Notes: generated from the letters alone by a model not told the origin. Positions 1 to 8,531 are shown, counted from the first letter of the stretch. The stretch: 39,821 nt of DNA from Palsa-459 sp035510855 (GCA_035510855.1 DATKGG010000055.1:1-39821), one strand, 5' to 3'. Numbers and translations: made by a program.

Positions 1-1
1 C

Positions 2-1309
2 ACGGCGAACGCGTACCTCGGCGGCTTCGGGATCGCTGCCGCCCTGGCGGCGGGCGCGGAGATCGTGGTGACCGGACGGGTGACCGACGCGTCTCTCGTC
101 GTCGGGCCCGCCGCCTGGTGGCACGGCTGGGAGCCCGAGGACCTCGACGCGCTCGCGGGCGCCGTCGTCGCCGGCCACGTCATCGAGTGCGGGACCCAGG
201 CGACCGGCGGCAACTATCCGTTCCTTCACGAGCTCGCACCGGGCTACCCGGGCTTCCCCATCTGCGAGGTGGCCGCCGACGGCTCGTTGGTCGTGACCAA
301 GCAGCCCGGCACGGGCGGTGCGGTCACCGTTGGCACCGTCACCGCCCAGCTCCTCTACGAGCTCGGCGCGCCACGCTACGAGAACCCCGACGTCGCCGCC
401 CGCTTCGACACGATCGAGCTCGCAGAGGTTGGCCGGGACCGCGTCAGGGTCTTCGGGGCCCGCGGCGAAGCGCCGACCGACACGCTCAAGGTCGCGCTCA
501 ACTTCGACGCCGGCTACCGCAACACGATGACGCTCGTGCTCACCGGGCTCGACATCGAGGGCAAGGCCCGCCACGCCACGACGCTCCTCGAGGGCCTCGT
601 GGGCGGCGCCGAGCAGTTCGCGACCTTCGACGCCCAGGTCATTCGCACCGATCGTCGAGATGCCGCGACGAATCCCGAGGCGACGGCCCTGCTGCGCATC
701 ACGGTCATGGATCCCGATCGCGACAAGGTGGGCCGGCGGTTCTCCGGTGCGGTCACCGAGCTCGCGCTCGCGAGCTACGCGGGCTTCTTCGCGACGACGC
801 CGCCGGGCGACGCCTCGGCGTACGGCGTGTACTGGCCGCTCCTCGTGCCGAAGCACGTCGTCTCGCACACCGTCGTGTTCCCCGACGGCGAGCGCCGCGA
901 GATCCCCCACGTCACGGTGCCCCCCCGCGCAGTCACCGTCCCCGCGGTCGCGAGCGCCGCGGTCGGCGGCCCCGTCACGCGCCGACCGCTCGGGTCGGTG
1001 TGCGGCGCGAGGTCGGGCGACAAGGGCGGGAACGCGAACGTCGGGGTGTGGGCGCTGAGCGACGCCGGCTACACGTGGCTCGCCCAGACGCTCACCGTGG
1101 AGCGGTTCAAAGAGCTCGTGGGCGAGGCCGAGCGGCTCGAGGTCCGTCGCTACGAGCTGGCCAACCTCCGTGCCCTCAACTTCGTCGTGGTCGGGCTGCT
1201 CGGCGACGGCGTGGCGTCGTCCACTCGCTCTGACCCCCAGGCAAAGGGGCTCGGCGAGTACCTGCGCTCGAGGTACCTCGAGGTCCCCGACGCACTGGTC
1301 GCCGGCTGA
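2..1309 (+). CDS. AtuA/DUF1446 family protein, 5' end outside the window
   Basis: The reading frame is open from base 2, so the GTG at 65 is internal and the gene is cut by the window edge; about 435 residues are visible. The visible N-terminal part (GGFGIAAALAAGAEIVVTGR, then TDASLVVGP) is typical of the AtuA/DUF1446 family, first described in acyclic terpene utilisation in Pseudomonas. The last ~105 residues (from about LGSVCGARSGDKGGNANVG) match the ferredoxin-fold-like domain often found at the C-terminus of these proteins. The exact reaction is not established for the family; members usually lie near acyl-CoA carboxylase or acyl-CoA metabolism genes, which may lie upstream of the window. 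It converges on the methyltransferase gene at 1329. Family membership is secure; a role in terpene or branched-chain acid breakdown is inference. Confidence 0.85.
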   Translation, partial: TANAYLGGFGIAAALAAGAEIVVTGRVTDASLVVGPAAWWHGWEPEDLDALAGAVVAGHVIECGTQATGGNYPFLHELAPGYPGFPICEVAADGSLVVTKQPGTGGAVTVGTVTAQLLYELGAPRYENPDVAARFDTIELAEVGRDRVRVFGARGEAPTDTLKVALNFDAGYRNTMTLVLTGLDIEGKARHATTLLEGLVGGAEQFATFDAQVIRTDRRDAATNPEATALLRITVMDPDRDKVGRRFSGAVTELALASYAGFFATTPPGDASAYGVYWPLLVPKHVVSHTVVFPDGERREIPHVTVPPRAVTVPAVASAAVGGPVTRRPLGSVCGARSGDKGGNANVGVWALSDAGYTWLAQTLTVERFKELVGEAERLEVRRYELANLRALNFVVVGLLGDGVASSTRSDPQAKGLGEYLRSRYLEVPDALVAG

Positions 1310-1316
1310 GCCGGCG
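1300..1316 (+). terminator. Hairpin at convergent gene ends, stop codon in the loop
   Basis: CGCCGGC at 1300-1306 pairs perfectly with GCCGGCG at 1310-1316, and the TGA stop of the AtuA-like gene forms the three-base loop. There is no U-tract. It lies between two convergent genes and could act as a bidirectional terminator or as an mRNA 3' end block; this is inference. Confidence 0.4.
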
Positions 1317-1328
1317 CCGCCAGCGGGC

Positions 1329-1895
1329 CTAGAGGAGGTACGGGATCAGCGCCTTCACTCGCGACCTGTACGCGGGGTACTGGTCGGGGAAGTGCTCGAC
1401 CATGAGCCGCTCCTCGCGGCGTGCCTTGAAGAAGAACACGACGGCGATGACCGCGAAGCTGACGTAGCCGACGACCGCGGGGTAGTCGAGGACCGTCCCG
1501 AGCACCATCGTGAGCATCCCGGTGTAGATCGGGTGCCGGGCGAGCGCGTACGGACCGCTTTGGACGAGCTCGTGGTGCTCCTTCAACACGACCGCCCCGC
1601 TCCAGTTGCCGCCGAGGGTGAGCCGCGCCCACGCGCAGAAGGCGAGCCCCGACAGCACAAGTGCGACCGCCAGCACCTGGACCGCACGTGGCGTGATGGC
1701 GAGCTGGTGGTCCCACGCCGTGCCCGAGCTGCCGCGCAGGACCAGGTAGATGGCACCCGTGGCGAGGGCCGCCGACCAACTCCACACACCGCCAGACCGC
1801 TGGACGGTGCGCTTGGCGGAGAACGCCATCACGAGCCACAGGAGGGCCCACGCGCCCCAGCAGCACTCGATCACCGTCCAGGACCATCGGTGCAC
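1329..1895 (-). CDS. Isoprenylcysteine carboxyl methyltransferase-like membrane protein
   Basis: This 188-residue protein has several hydrophobic segments. It contains the family signature LVQSGPYALARHPIYTGML, followed by a C-terminal basic stretch (FFFKARREERLMVEHFPDQY). These belong to the ICMT/phospholipid methyltransferase-like (PEMT/NnrU-related) group of integral membrane methyltransferases; the HP and RREE elements line the SAM site in structurally known members. The substrate in bacteria is generally unknown, so none is assigned. The GTG at 1895 is chosen because a TACGCT -10 box ends six bases upstream, the spacing seen before many genes in this window. The gene is transcribed away from the pentapeptide-repeat gene across a 191-base divergent spacer. 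Confidence 0.8.
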   Translation of the reverse strand: MHRWSWTVIECCWGAWALLWLVMAFSAKRTVQRSGGVWSWSAALATGAIYLVLRGSSGTAWDHQLAITPRAVQVLAVALVLSGLAFCAWARLTLGGNWSGAVVLKEHHELVQSGPYALARHPIYTGMLTMVLGTVLDYPAVVGYVSFAVIAVVFFFKARREERLMVEHFPDQYPAYRSRVKALIPYLL

Positions 1896-1901
1896 GGCGC
1901 G

Positions 1902-1907
1902 AGCGTA
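1902..1907 (-). promoter_or_regulatory. -10 box (TACGCT) of a probable leaderless promoter
   Basis: On the minus strand TACGCT ends six bases before the GTG at 1895, so transcription would start at or within a base or two of the start codon. No Shine-Dalgarno sequence is present. Confidence 0.5.
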
Positions 1908-2074
1908 GGGACCCTCGCGCCGCGGGTGCGGCGATCAGTCGCCCGGTGCGTCAGCACCGGTGTGTCGGCCGAGGTATGTCAAGCGACGACGGGTGCTCCA
2001 GCCGGCTGGACGGCCCTGCTACGCAGCGGCGCAGGTGCACGTCTCGGCGAGAACTGTCGAATCACTGGGCGTCG

Positions 2075-2080
2075 TACGAT
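2075..2080 (+). promoter_or_regulatory. -10 box (TACGAT) of a probable leaderless promoter
   Basis: TACGAT ends six bases before the ATG at 2087. The spacer lacks a Shine-Dalgarno sequence. With the oppositely oriented box at 1902-1907 it makes a divergent promoter pair; I see nothing else recognisable in the 1896-2086 spacer. Confidence 0.5.
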
Positions 2081-2086
2081 TGACGG

Positions 2087-3613
2087 ATGAGGTCCGTCTC
2101 TCTTCGATGGCTCGCGGCGTGTGCCACGGTCGCTGCGCTGCTGGCGGTCGCGGGTCCTGCCGGTGCCACGACGGACCGATGCGCCGCCAAACCCAAGCCC
2201 GGAGTGAACCTGCGCGGGTGCGACCTGTCGAAGCGCCAGTTCGAGTACGGCGACTTCCGAGGCGCCGACCTGTCGGGCGCGAACCTGACGAGTGCGTCCC
2301 TGTTCGACGCGGTGCTCTTCGGCGCCAACCTCAGCGGTGCGAACCTCACTGACTCGAACCTGGCCACCGCGAACTTCACCGCGGCCAAGCTGAATCACGC
2401 GACGATCGCTGGCGCGACGATCGTCGAGGCCAACTTTTCCGAGACGACGCTCGCCGGGGTCGCCTCCGGCGGCGTCCATGGACGGCCCTCCGTGCTGCCC
2501 ACCAGATTCTTCATGAAGTCGGGCCACCTCTTCGGTCCCGGCGTGGACCTCGCGGGGCAGTCGTTGGCCCACCTCGACCTGCACCACGCGAATCTCTCCC
2601 GAGCGGATCTCGCTGGCGCGAACCTCTCCGGAGCGAACCTGTCCCACACGATCCTGTCGGGGACGAACCTCGTTGGCGCGATCCTCCGCGACGCGAGGAT
2701 CACCGACACGGGCTTTCACGGCGCGACGCTCTTCAAGCCGAACCGGCCGGGCATCACGACAGGCGGACTCGTCGGCACCCCGCGGAAGCTTCCCCCGGGC
2801 TTCTTCCTTGTGAAGGGCTACTTCGTCGGACCGGGGGCGAACCTCTTCCGGGCTGACCTCGCCCACGCGCTCCTCGCGAAGGTCAACTTCACGGGTGCAA
2901 ATCTCGACGCCGCGAACTTCGCAGGCTCGATCCTGTGGGGGGCGGACTTCTCCGTGACCGCGATGCGCGACGTCAGCTTCGCGCGGGCGAGCCTGAACAA
3001 CGCGAGCCTCTCGAACCTGGACCTCTCGACGGCCATCTTGCGGGGGGCGTCGCTGACGGGGATCCGCTCGTCGTCGGTCAAGTCCAAGCGCCTCATAGCC
3101 GGCTGGGTCAATGTCAAGGGCCACCTCGTCGGCCCTGGCGCGAACCTTGTAGGCGCGAACCTCAGCCACGGCGCGTTCTCGAGGGTCGTGCTCACCGGCA
3201 CGGTCCTGACCGGTGCGAACCTGACAGGGGCGAACCTCGCAGCGGCGCGCCTGGCGAGGTGCTACTCGGGGCGCCTCATCATCCGGGGCGCAGCGCCAAA
3301 GCTGCCGCACGGCTGGATGTTGGAGCGCGGCTTCCTCGTGGGCCCCGGGGCCAATCTGCCCGGCGCCCGGTTCGAGAACGCCAAGCTCGAGCACGTCGAT
3401 CTGGCCTCGGCGGCGCTGTTCGCGACCGACCTGCAGAACGCTGACCTCGCGTACGCCAACTTCACGCACGCGGTCCTCGTCGGCGTGAACCTCCAGCACG
3501 CGAACCTCGCGCACGCGGCGCTCGGCGGCGTCGTGTCGAGCAGGCTGAGGGGGACCCCCGCGGCACTGCCGCCGCACTGGGCAATCGTCGCGGGCGTGCT
3601 CGTGCACCGGTGA
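2087..3613 (+). CDS. Secreted pentapeptide-repeat protein with interleaved LP-GPGANL units
   Basis: The 508-residue protein begins with a signal peptide (residues 1 to about 27, cut near AGATT). The rest is mostly A(N/D)LxX pentapeptides such as GANLSGANL and GADLSGANL, expected to fold as a right-handed quadrilateral beta-helix. The repeats are broken at regular intervals by five copies of a longer unit of the form LPxxxxxxxGxxxGPGaNL, for example LPPGFFLVKGYFVGPGANL; the last copy is truncated at the C-terminus (LPPHWAIVAGVLVHR). No catalytic motif is visible, so the role is unknown; binding or a structural function outside the membrane is plausible. The ATG at 2087 gives a good signal peptide and has a TACGAT box upstream. 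Because of its codon pattern the opposite strand is also open, but that reading is low-complexity and not credible. Confidence 0.85.
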   Translation: MRSVSLRWLAACATVAALLAVAGPAGATTDRCAAKPKPGVNLRGCDLSKRQFEYGDFRGADLSGANLTSASLFDAVLFGANLSGANLTDSNLATANFTAAKLNHATIAGATIVEANFSETTLAGVASGGVHGRPSVLPTRFFMKSGHLFGPGVDLAGQSLAHLDLHHANLSRADLAGANLSGANLSHTILSGTNLVGAILRDARITDTGFHGATLFKPNRPGITTGGLVGTPRKLPPGFFLVKGYFVGPGANLFRADLAHALLAKVNFTGANLDAANFAGSILWGADFSVTAMRDVSFARASLNNASLSNLDLSTAILRGASLTGIRSSSVKSKRLIAGWVNVKGHLVGPGANLVGANLSHGAFSRVVLTGTVLTGANLTGANLAAARLARCYSGRLIIRGAAPKLPHGWMLERGFLVGPGANLPGARFENAKLEHVDLASAALFATDLQNADLAYANFTHAVLVGVNLQHANLAHAALGGVVSSRLRGTPAALPPHWAIVAGVLVHR

Positions 3614-3677
3614 TCGCCGTGCACGACACTTCACCATCCGGATCGCGCGATGAGAGCCCTTGTACCGTCTATCGACC

Positions 3678-6101
3678 ATGACGCGCCCCCTCACCGAGCC
3701 GCTCGGAGCCCGACGGAGGCGACGCGTGATGAGCGGTCGCGTGCTGCTCGGCGCGGCGCTCGTCGCCGCCGTGCCCTTCGCCTTGGGGGCCGCCCATCCC
3801 TCCGCGGCAGCCACCCAGCCGACTGCCCGGATCCTTGCGGACAGCGCGCCGTCGGCGATCCCGCCCGGCGCCCGTGTCATCGGCGCGGAGGCGCCGGCCA
3901 CGAGGATCGACGTCGACGTGGCGCTCAACGCCCGGAATCCCGCGGAGCTCCAGGCGATGCTCGCGGGCGTCTATGACCCTCGCTCGCCGCTGTTCCACCA
4001 CTTCCTCGCTCGCGGCGAGTTCGCGAGTCTGTTCGGGGCGACGAACGGCGAGCTCGCGGCGATCGAGGCGTGGCTCCGATCGATCGGGCTGACCCCGACG
4101 GGCGTCGCAGCGAACCGGCTCACGGTCCACGCGACGGGCACCGTCGGCGTCGCGGCCAGGGCGCTGCGCACGTCGTTCGCCGCGGTCAGGGTCCCAGGTG
4201 GGCAGCTCGACTTCGTCAACCGCACGGCACCGAGCGTCCCGGTGGCCGTGGCGAGCTACGTCCAGGGCATCATCGGCCTCGACGACCTGCCCGCGGTGCA
4301 CAGCGACCTCGCGCACGCTCCCGCGCACCGCGCCGCCGGGCGCGCCACCCGCGTCGGCCACGGACCCATCGCCTGCAGCGCGCTCGCGACGGCCGCGTCG
4401 TACCAGGGGTCCTTCACCGCGGGCGGGCTCGCCTCGTACTACGCGATGTCGCCGCTCTACTCGCTGGGTGACGACGGCCAGGGCGTCCGCGTCGCGATCG
4501 CGGAGTTCGAGCCGGACTTGCGGACTGACGTCGCGTGGTTCGAAGGCTGCTACAAGGCCACCAACGTCGTGAACTACGTGCACATCGACGGGGGTTCCGG
4601 CCCGCCTGGCCCGGGCTCGGGGGAGTCAGCGCTCGACATCGAGAACGTGATCGGCCTCGCGCCCAAGGCGACCATCGACGTCTACCAGACGCCCAACACG
4701 GACCCGGGCGCCGAGGACATGTACGCCAAGATGGTCTCGACCGACGTCGACAAGGTGATCACGACCTCGTGGGGCTCGTGCGAGCCCGCAGGTCACACCG
4801 ACATGTCGGTCATCCTCTCAGAAGAGACCACATTCGCCCAGGCGAACCTCCAAGGCCAGGTCGTGTTCGCCGCGGCCGGCGACTCGGGCTCGACGGACTG
4901 CTTTGGGGACATGATCAACTCCGACCAGTCGACGCTGACCGTCGACGACCCCGGCAGCCAGCCCTACGTGCTGTCCGTCGGCGGGACCTCGGCAGCCCCG
5001 CACGCAGAGGTCGTGTGGAACTCCGATGGCTCGGCCGGCGGCGGCGGCATCTCGAGCATCCACTGCATGCCCGCGTACCAGGACAACGTCTTGGTGCCCG
5101 ACCTCATCAACGCGGACTCGGTCCCCGACACGACGATGTGCCCGTCCGGCTATGCGCGTCAGGTCCCCGACGTGACCGCGATGGCCGACCCCAGCACCGG
5201 CTACACGATCTACCTCGACGGCGGCCTGACCTCGATCGGCGGGACGAGCGGGGCCGCCCCGCTCTGGGCCGCGGCCGCCGCCCTCGTCTTGACCTCGCCG
5301 TACTGCAGCTTCGACCATGCGACGGTCGGCGTCTCGCCCCAGTCGCTCTACGCGTTCGCGGCAACGCCGATGTACGGGCGCGGGCTGCACGACATCACCT
5401 CGGGCAACAACGCGGACTCTTCGTCGGGGTACCTGGGGGGCCTCTTTCCCGCACTCCGTGGCTACGACGAGGCGAGCGGGCTCGGCTCGCCCATGCTCAC
5501 GCTCGGAGGAGGCTCCTCCGACAGGCTCTTCCAGCCGGGGCTCGCCTCATTGCTCTGCCACGCCCAGGGCTCCGTCGTTCCCGCGCCCGTGGTCACGAGG
5601 GTCGTGCCGAACGTGGTGGCGAGCGCCGCGCCGACGACCGTCACAGTCCTCGGGACGGGCTTCATGCCGATCGCCGGCGCGGATCGCGTCACGTTCGACA
5701 CGAGGTCGTTCCCCGCGACGTGCTTGACGTCGACGCGCTGCACGGTGATCCTGAATCGCCTGGCCCCGGGCATCTCGGACGTGCGCGTGAACGACCAGAC
5801 CTACGCCGAGAGCGCCGCCACGACGGCCAACCAGGTGACGATCTTGCCGTCGCCCACGGTCAGGTCGCTCACGCCCAACACGGGCCCGACGAAGGGCAGG
5901 ACGCGTGTCACGATCCGAGGGACGGGCTTCACGCACAAGGTGTCGGTCCACTTCGGCACGCGCGCGGCGACGCAGGTCACGGTCGTGTCGTCGACCAAGG
6001 TCGTGGTGACCGCGCCCGCGGGGACCGGGTCGGTCTACGTCGAGGTGACGGCGCCCGGTGGGGTCAGCAGGCGCAGCCCCTCGGGGCTCTACCACTACTG
6101 A
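3678..6101 (+). CDS. Secreted S53 (sedolisin/kumamolisin-like) peptidase with two IPT/TIG domains
   Basis: Counting from the ATG at 3678 the protein has 807 residues. It has an RRRRR-rich N-terminus and signal segment, a pro-kumamolisin-type propeptide (about 60-200), an S53 catalytic domain (about 235-610) and two C-terminal IPT/TIG immunoglobulin-like domains (about 635-807). The S53 catalytic residues are visible: Glu316 and Asp320 in GESALDIEN, oxyanion Asp402 in AAAGDSGSTD, and Ser524 in GGTSGAAPLWAA. The calcium-site elements HDITSGNN and GYDEASGLGSP follow. S53 enzymes are acid-active serine-carboxyl endopeptidases, so this is probably a self-processing extracellular protease. A TTG at 3660 would add six residues, but the ATG is nearer a TACCGT box at 3663-3668. 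It ends two bases before the tRNA-Pro gene on the other strand. Confidence 0.9.
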   Translation: MTRPLTEPLGARRRRRVMSGRVLLGAALVAAVPFALGAAHPSAAATQPTARILADSAPSAIPPGARVIGAEAPATRIDVDVALNARNPAELQAMLAGVYDPRSPLFHHFLARGEFASLFGATNGELAAIEAWLRSIGLTPTGVAANRLTVHATGTVGVAARALRTSFAAVRVPGGQLDFVNRTAPSVPVAVASYVQGIIGLDDLPAVHSDLAHAPAHRAAGRATRVGHGPIACSALATAASYQGSFTAGGLASYYAMSPLYSLGDDGQGVRVAIAEFEPDLRTDVAWFEGCYKATNVVNYVHIDGGSGPPGPGSGESALDIENVIGLAPKATIDVYQTPNTDPGAEDMYAKMVSTDVDKVITTSWGSCEPAGHTDMSVILSEETTFAQANLQGQVVFAAAGDSGSTDCFGDMINSDQSTLTVDDPGSQPYVLSVGGTSAAPHAEVVWNSDGSAGGGGISSIHCMPAYQDNVLVPDLINADSVPDTTMCPSGYARQVPDVTAMADPSTGYTIYLDGGLTSIGGTSGAAPLWAAAAALVLTSPYCSFDHATVGVSPQSLYAFAATPMYGRGLHDITSGNNADSSSGYLGGLFPALRGYDEASGLGSPMLTLGGGSSDRLFQPGLASLLCHAQGSVVPAPVVTRVVPNVVASAAPTTVTVLGTGFMPIAGADRVTFDTRSFPATCLTSTRCTVILNRLAPGISDVRVNDQTYAESAATTANQVTILPSPTVRSLTPNTGPTKGRTRVTIRGTGFTHKVSVHFGTRAATQVTVVSSTKVVVTAPAGTGSVYVEVTAPGGVSRRSPSGLYHY

Positions 6102-6103
6102 TC

Positions 6104-6181
6104 TGGTCGGGCTGCCCGGATTTGAACCGGGGACCTCTGCGTCCCGAACGCAGCGCGCTAACCAAGCTGCGCCACAGCCCG
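6104..6181 (-). tRNA. tRNA-Pro (anticodon CGG), CCA encoded
   Basis: On the minus strand the acceptor halves CGGGCTG (5', ending at 6181) and CAGCCCG (6108-6114) pair over seven bases. The D-arm (GCGC/GCGC), the anticodon stem CTGCG/CGCAG with loop TTCGGGA, and the T-arm CCCGG-TTCAAAT-CCGGG are all intact. The anticodon is CGG, reading the proline codon CCG. Discriminator A (6107) is followed by an encoded CCA (6104-6106). Confidence 0.97.
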
Positions 6182-6206
6182 TCGCGGGTTGCCCCGCGGG
6201 ACTTCG

Positions 6207-6212
6207 AGCCTA
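6207..6212 (-). promoter_or_regulatory. -10 box (TAGGCT) upstream of tRNA-Pro
   Basis: TAGGCT on the minus strand ends about 25 bases before the mature tRNA 5' end, leaving a short leader for RNase P. It is identical to the boxes before nadE and the APC permease. The remaining 6182-6359 spacer holds nothing else I recognise. Confidence 0.4.
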
Positions 6213-6359
6213 GACGAGGGGGCGGCGGGACTCGCTGGCGAGGCGAGGACGGCGCTCGCGATATCGTCCGGACCGGTCGGGTCAGCGGGCTCGGGCACCA
6301 CGGTCCCGAGCAAACGACCACCAATCCGGCCGCGCTTCCGCAACGAAGAAACAAGGGCG

Positions 6360-6929
6360 ATGGATGATCTCGAGCTGTTGAGCGACTCCGCACTCTGCGA
6401 GGCGCTCGGCGGCGACGACGAGCGCGCGCTCGCGGAGGCCTATCGCCGGCACGGCGCGTCCGTGCACCACCTTGCGCGCCGTGTGCTCGGGTCTCGCGAC
6501 CTCGCCGACGAAGTCACCCAGGACGTGTTCTTGGACCTGTGGCGCCGGCCCGAGCAGTTCGATGCGGGGCGAGGGACCCTCCGGACGTTCCTCGTCACCC
6601 GCGCGCACGGCAGGTCGGTCGACCTCGTTCGCACCGAGACCTCGCGGCGCTCACGGGAGCGGCGCAGCGCCGCGGACACCGCGCTCGCGGGCTACGACCT
6701 CGATCACTTCGTGTTCGACTTGGCCACGGCGGACACGGTCCAGGGGGCCGTCGCCGCCCTGCCCGCCGACGAGCGAGTTGCCATCGAGATGGCCTACTTC
6801 GAAGGCATGACCTACCGAGAGGTGGCCACGACGCTCGGCGCGCCAGAGGGCACCATCAAGTCCCGGATCCGCAGCGGCCTGCAGCGCCTCCGAGCCACGC
6901 TGCGCCAGCAGGGGGTGTCGGCGACATGA
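6360..6929 (+). CDS. ECF-family RNA polymerase sigma factor (SigK/SigL-like)
   Basis: This 189-residue protein has sigma region 2 (LARRVLGSRDLADEVTQDVF, then WRRPEQFDAGRGTLRTFLVT) and region 4 (LPADERVAIEMAYFEGMTY, then REVATTLGAPEGTIKSRIRS) and lacks regions 1 and 3, as ECF factors do. The ATG at 6360 is preferred over an upstream GTG at 6189, because the added 57 residues have no sigma homology and start just beside the tRNA gene; an AAGGG element precedes the ATG. Its TGA overlaps the ATG of the anti-sigma gene (ATGA), so the two are translationally coupled. It would direct transcription of a stress regulon when released from the anti-sigma factor. Confidence 0.92.
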   Translation: MDDLELLSDSALCEALGGDDERALAEAYRRHGASVHHLARRVLGSRDLADEVTQDVFLDLWRRPEQFDAGRGTLRTFLVTRAHGRSVDLVRTETSRRSRERRSAADTALAGYDLDHFVFDLATADTVQGAVAALPADERVAIEMAYFEGMTYREVATTLGAPEGTIKSRIRSGLQRLRATLRQQGVSAT

Positions 6930-7684
6930 GCACGCACGACGAGATCCGCGAGCTGCTTGGCGCCTTCGCGCTCGACGCCGTCGACGACCAAGCGGCAGTC
7001 GAGATCCGCGCGCACCTCGCTCAGTGCACCGCCTGCGCGACCGAGGTCGACCAGCACCACGAGATGACGGCCATGCTCGCCAACACCGGCGGGGACGCGC
7101 CCGCGCACCTGTGGGCGCGCATCGAGGCCCAGCTCGAGACCGCCAGGCCCGCCGGCGACGCGCCGACGGACCGCGACGAGGTGGCTGCGCGCCGCGCGAC
7201 ACGATCGGCACACCGCGCGGCGAGGCTGCGCGTGCGTCTCCTCGCGGCCGCCGCGGTCGTGGTCCTCATCGCCGCGCTCGCGGTCCAGGTGGTGCGCCTG
7301 GACGACAGGGTCGGTGTGCTCCAAGGGGCGAGCCTCCAACAGCAGGTGGCGCGCGCGGCGCACCGCGCGATCGCTGACCCCGCCGCCCAGCACGTCGTGC
7401 TGGACTCATCGATCTCCGGTCGGCTCGCTGTGATCGCGGTGCTGCCCACAGGCGCGGCGTTCCTCGTCAACGACGCGCTTCCGTCCCTGCCCCCCGATCG
7501 CACCTACCAGCTGTGGGGGCTCGTCGGGAGCCGGCTGATCTCGCTCGGGCTGCTGGGCGCGCGTCCGACGGCCGTCAGCTTCGATGTCGGCAGGCTGGGG
7601 CTCGTGACCAAGTACGCGATCACCGCCGAGCGCGCAGGCGGGGTGGTCCAGAGCACGCACCAGCCCGTCGCGGTGAGCGCCTGA
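6926..7684 (+). CDS. RskA-type membrane anti-sigma factor with zinc-binding domain
   Basis: This 252-residue protein overlaps the sigma gene by four bases. The N-terminal anti-sigma domain carries the HxxxCxxC motif (HLAQCTAC, about residues 30-37) of zinc-binding anti-sigma (ZAS) proteins. A single membrane span (VRLLAAAAVVVLIAALAVQV) lies at about residues 100-120. The outer domain (DRTYQLWGLVGSRLISLGLL) matches the RskA C-terminal domain. It should hold the partner ECF sigma at the membrane until a signal triggers proteolysis, as known for the RskA/SigK family; the signal here cannot be deduced. Confidence 0.9.
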   Translation: MSTHDEIRELLGAFALDAVDDQAAVEIRAHLAQCTACATEVDQHHEMTAMLANTGGDAPAHLWARIEAQLETARPAGDAPTDRDEVAARRATRSAHRAARLRVRLLAAAAVVVLIAALAVQVVRLDDRVGVLQGASLQQQVARAAHRAIADPAAQHVVLDSSISGRLAVIAVLPTGAAFLVNDALPSLPPDRTYQLWGLVGSRLISLGLLGARPTAVSFDVGRLGLVTKYAITAERAGGVVQSTHQPVAVSA

Positions 7685-7703
7685 CCGACGCGGGGCGGCC
7701 GGC

Positions 7704-8531
7704 CTAGGTCGTCAGGTCGGGCCCCGCCGGCGCGGTGCGCCGGGCGACCACCTCGGTGATCCGGCGCCTGTCCATCGACTGGATGCGCAGCTCCCAGCCG
7801 GCGACGTCCACGGTGTCGCCCGGCTCGGGGATCCGATCGAGGCGCTCGAGGAGGAACCCGCCAATGGTCACGTAGTCGCCCTCGGGCACCTCCACGCCCA
7901 GGTGCTGGGCCACGTCGTCGATGCCCGCCTGGCCGTCGATCAACCAGCGGTTGGCGTCGATCCTCGCGAACTCGGGCTCCTCGTCCTCGTCGAACTCGTC
8001 GGACAGGTCGCCGACGAGTGGCTCGAGCAGGTCGCGCAGGGTCGCGACGCCCGCGACGCCGCCGTACTCGTCGAGCACGACCGCGAAGGTGCGTCGCCTC
8101 GCGCGCATCTCGGCGAGCGCTTCGAGCACGCCCATCGACTCGGGCAGGAGCAGGGGCGGCCGGCGGACCTTGCGCGAGATCTCGTTGGTGTCGGGCAGCG
8201 ACGTGGGGAGCGACCGCGCGCCCTTGGAGCTGCGGAACAGGTCGCTTACGAACAGCACGCCGTCGACGTCGTCGAGCTCGTCGTTGAGCGCGACGGGGAA
8301 CGCGCGATGGCCGCTGTCGCGGATGGCGTCGGCGACGGCTTCGGGGGTCACGGGCATGGACAGGAACGTGACGTCGACCCTCGGGGTCATCACGTCCTTC
8401 AGCTCGGTCTCTCGCAGCGTGCCGAGCCGCTCGACGATGAGTCGCTCCTGGACCTCGGCGGGCTTGTCGTCCTCGCGGTGCCGGCGGAGTCGGCCGCGCG
8501 AGGAGGGCGCGTCCTTCCCGGGTTCAGCCAT
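7704..8531 (-). CDS. CorC-like CBS-domain protein
   Basis: The 275-residue protein has an N-terminal element typical of the CorC/HlyC group (LRETELKDVMTPRVDV), two CBS domains (about 50-110 and 115-175, the second with VVLDEYGGVAGVATLRDLLE) and a C-terminal transporter-associated CorC_HlyC domain (RWLIDGQAGIDDVAQHLG, then GGFLLERLDRIPEPGDTV). The membrane DUF21/CNNM domain of larger relatives is absent, so it resembles soluble E. coli CorC (YbeX). CBS pairs usually bind adenosine nucleotides. Family links point to magnesium/cobalt homeostasis or membrane transport, but the real function is uncertain. Its ATG overlaps the stop of the response-regulator gene by eight bases, so they form an operon. 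Confidence 0.85.
   Translation of the reverse strand: MAEPGKDAPSSRGRLRRHREDDKPAEVQERLIVERLGTLRETELKDVMTPRVDVTFLSMPVTPEAVADAIRDSGHRAFPVALNDELDDVDGVLFVSDLFRSSKGARSLPTSLPDTNEISRKVRRPPLLLPESMGVLEALAEMRARRRTFAVVLDEYGGVAGVATLRDLLEPLVGDLSDEFDEDEEPEFARIDANRWLIDGQAGIDDVAQHLGVEVPEGDYVTIGGFLLERLDRIPEPGDTVDVAGWELRIQSMDRRRITEVVARRTAPAGPDLTT

Noticed and set aside
1979..3928. A 649-codon frame opposite the pentapeptide-repeat gene
   Set aside because: Its repeats are only the antisense of the pentapeptide codons, and it crosses the end of the real gene without any recognisable domain.
6189..6359. N-terminal extension of the ECF sigma factor
   Set aside because: The 57 extra residues have no sigma similarity, start at the tRNA edge, and the ATG at 6360 gives a normal ECF length.
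7680..7716. Terminator between the anti-sigma and CorC-like genes
   Set aside because: CCTGAC and GTCAGG can pair, but the loop is about 25 bases and the stem only six, too weak to claim.
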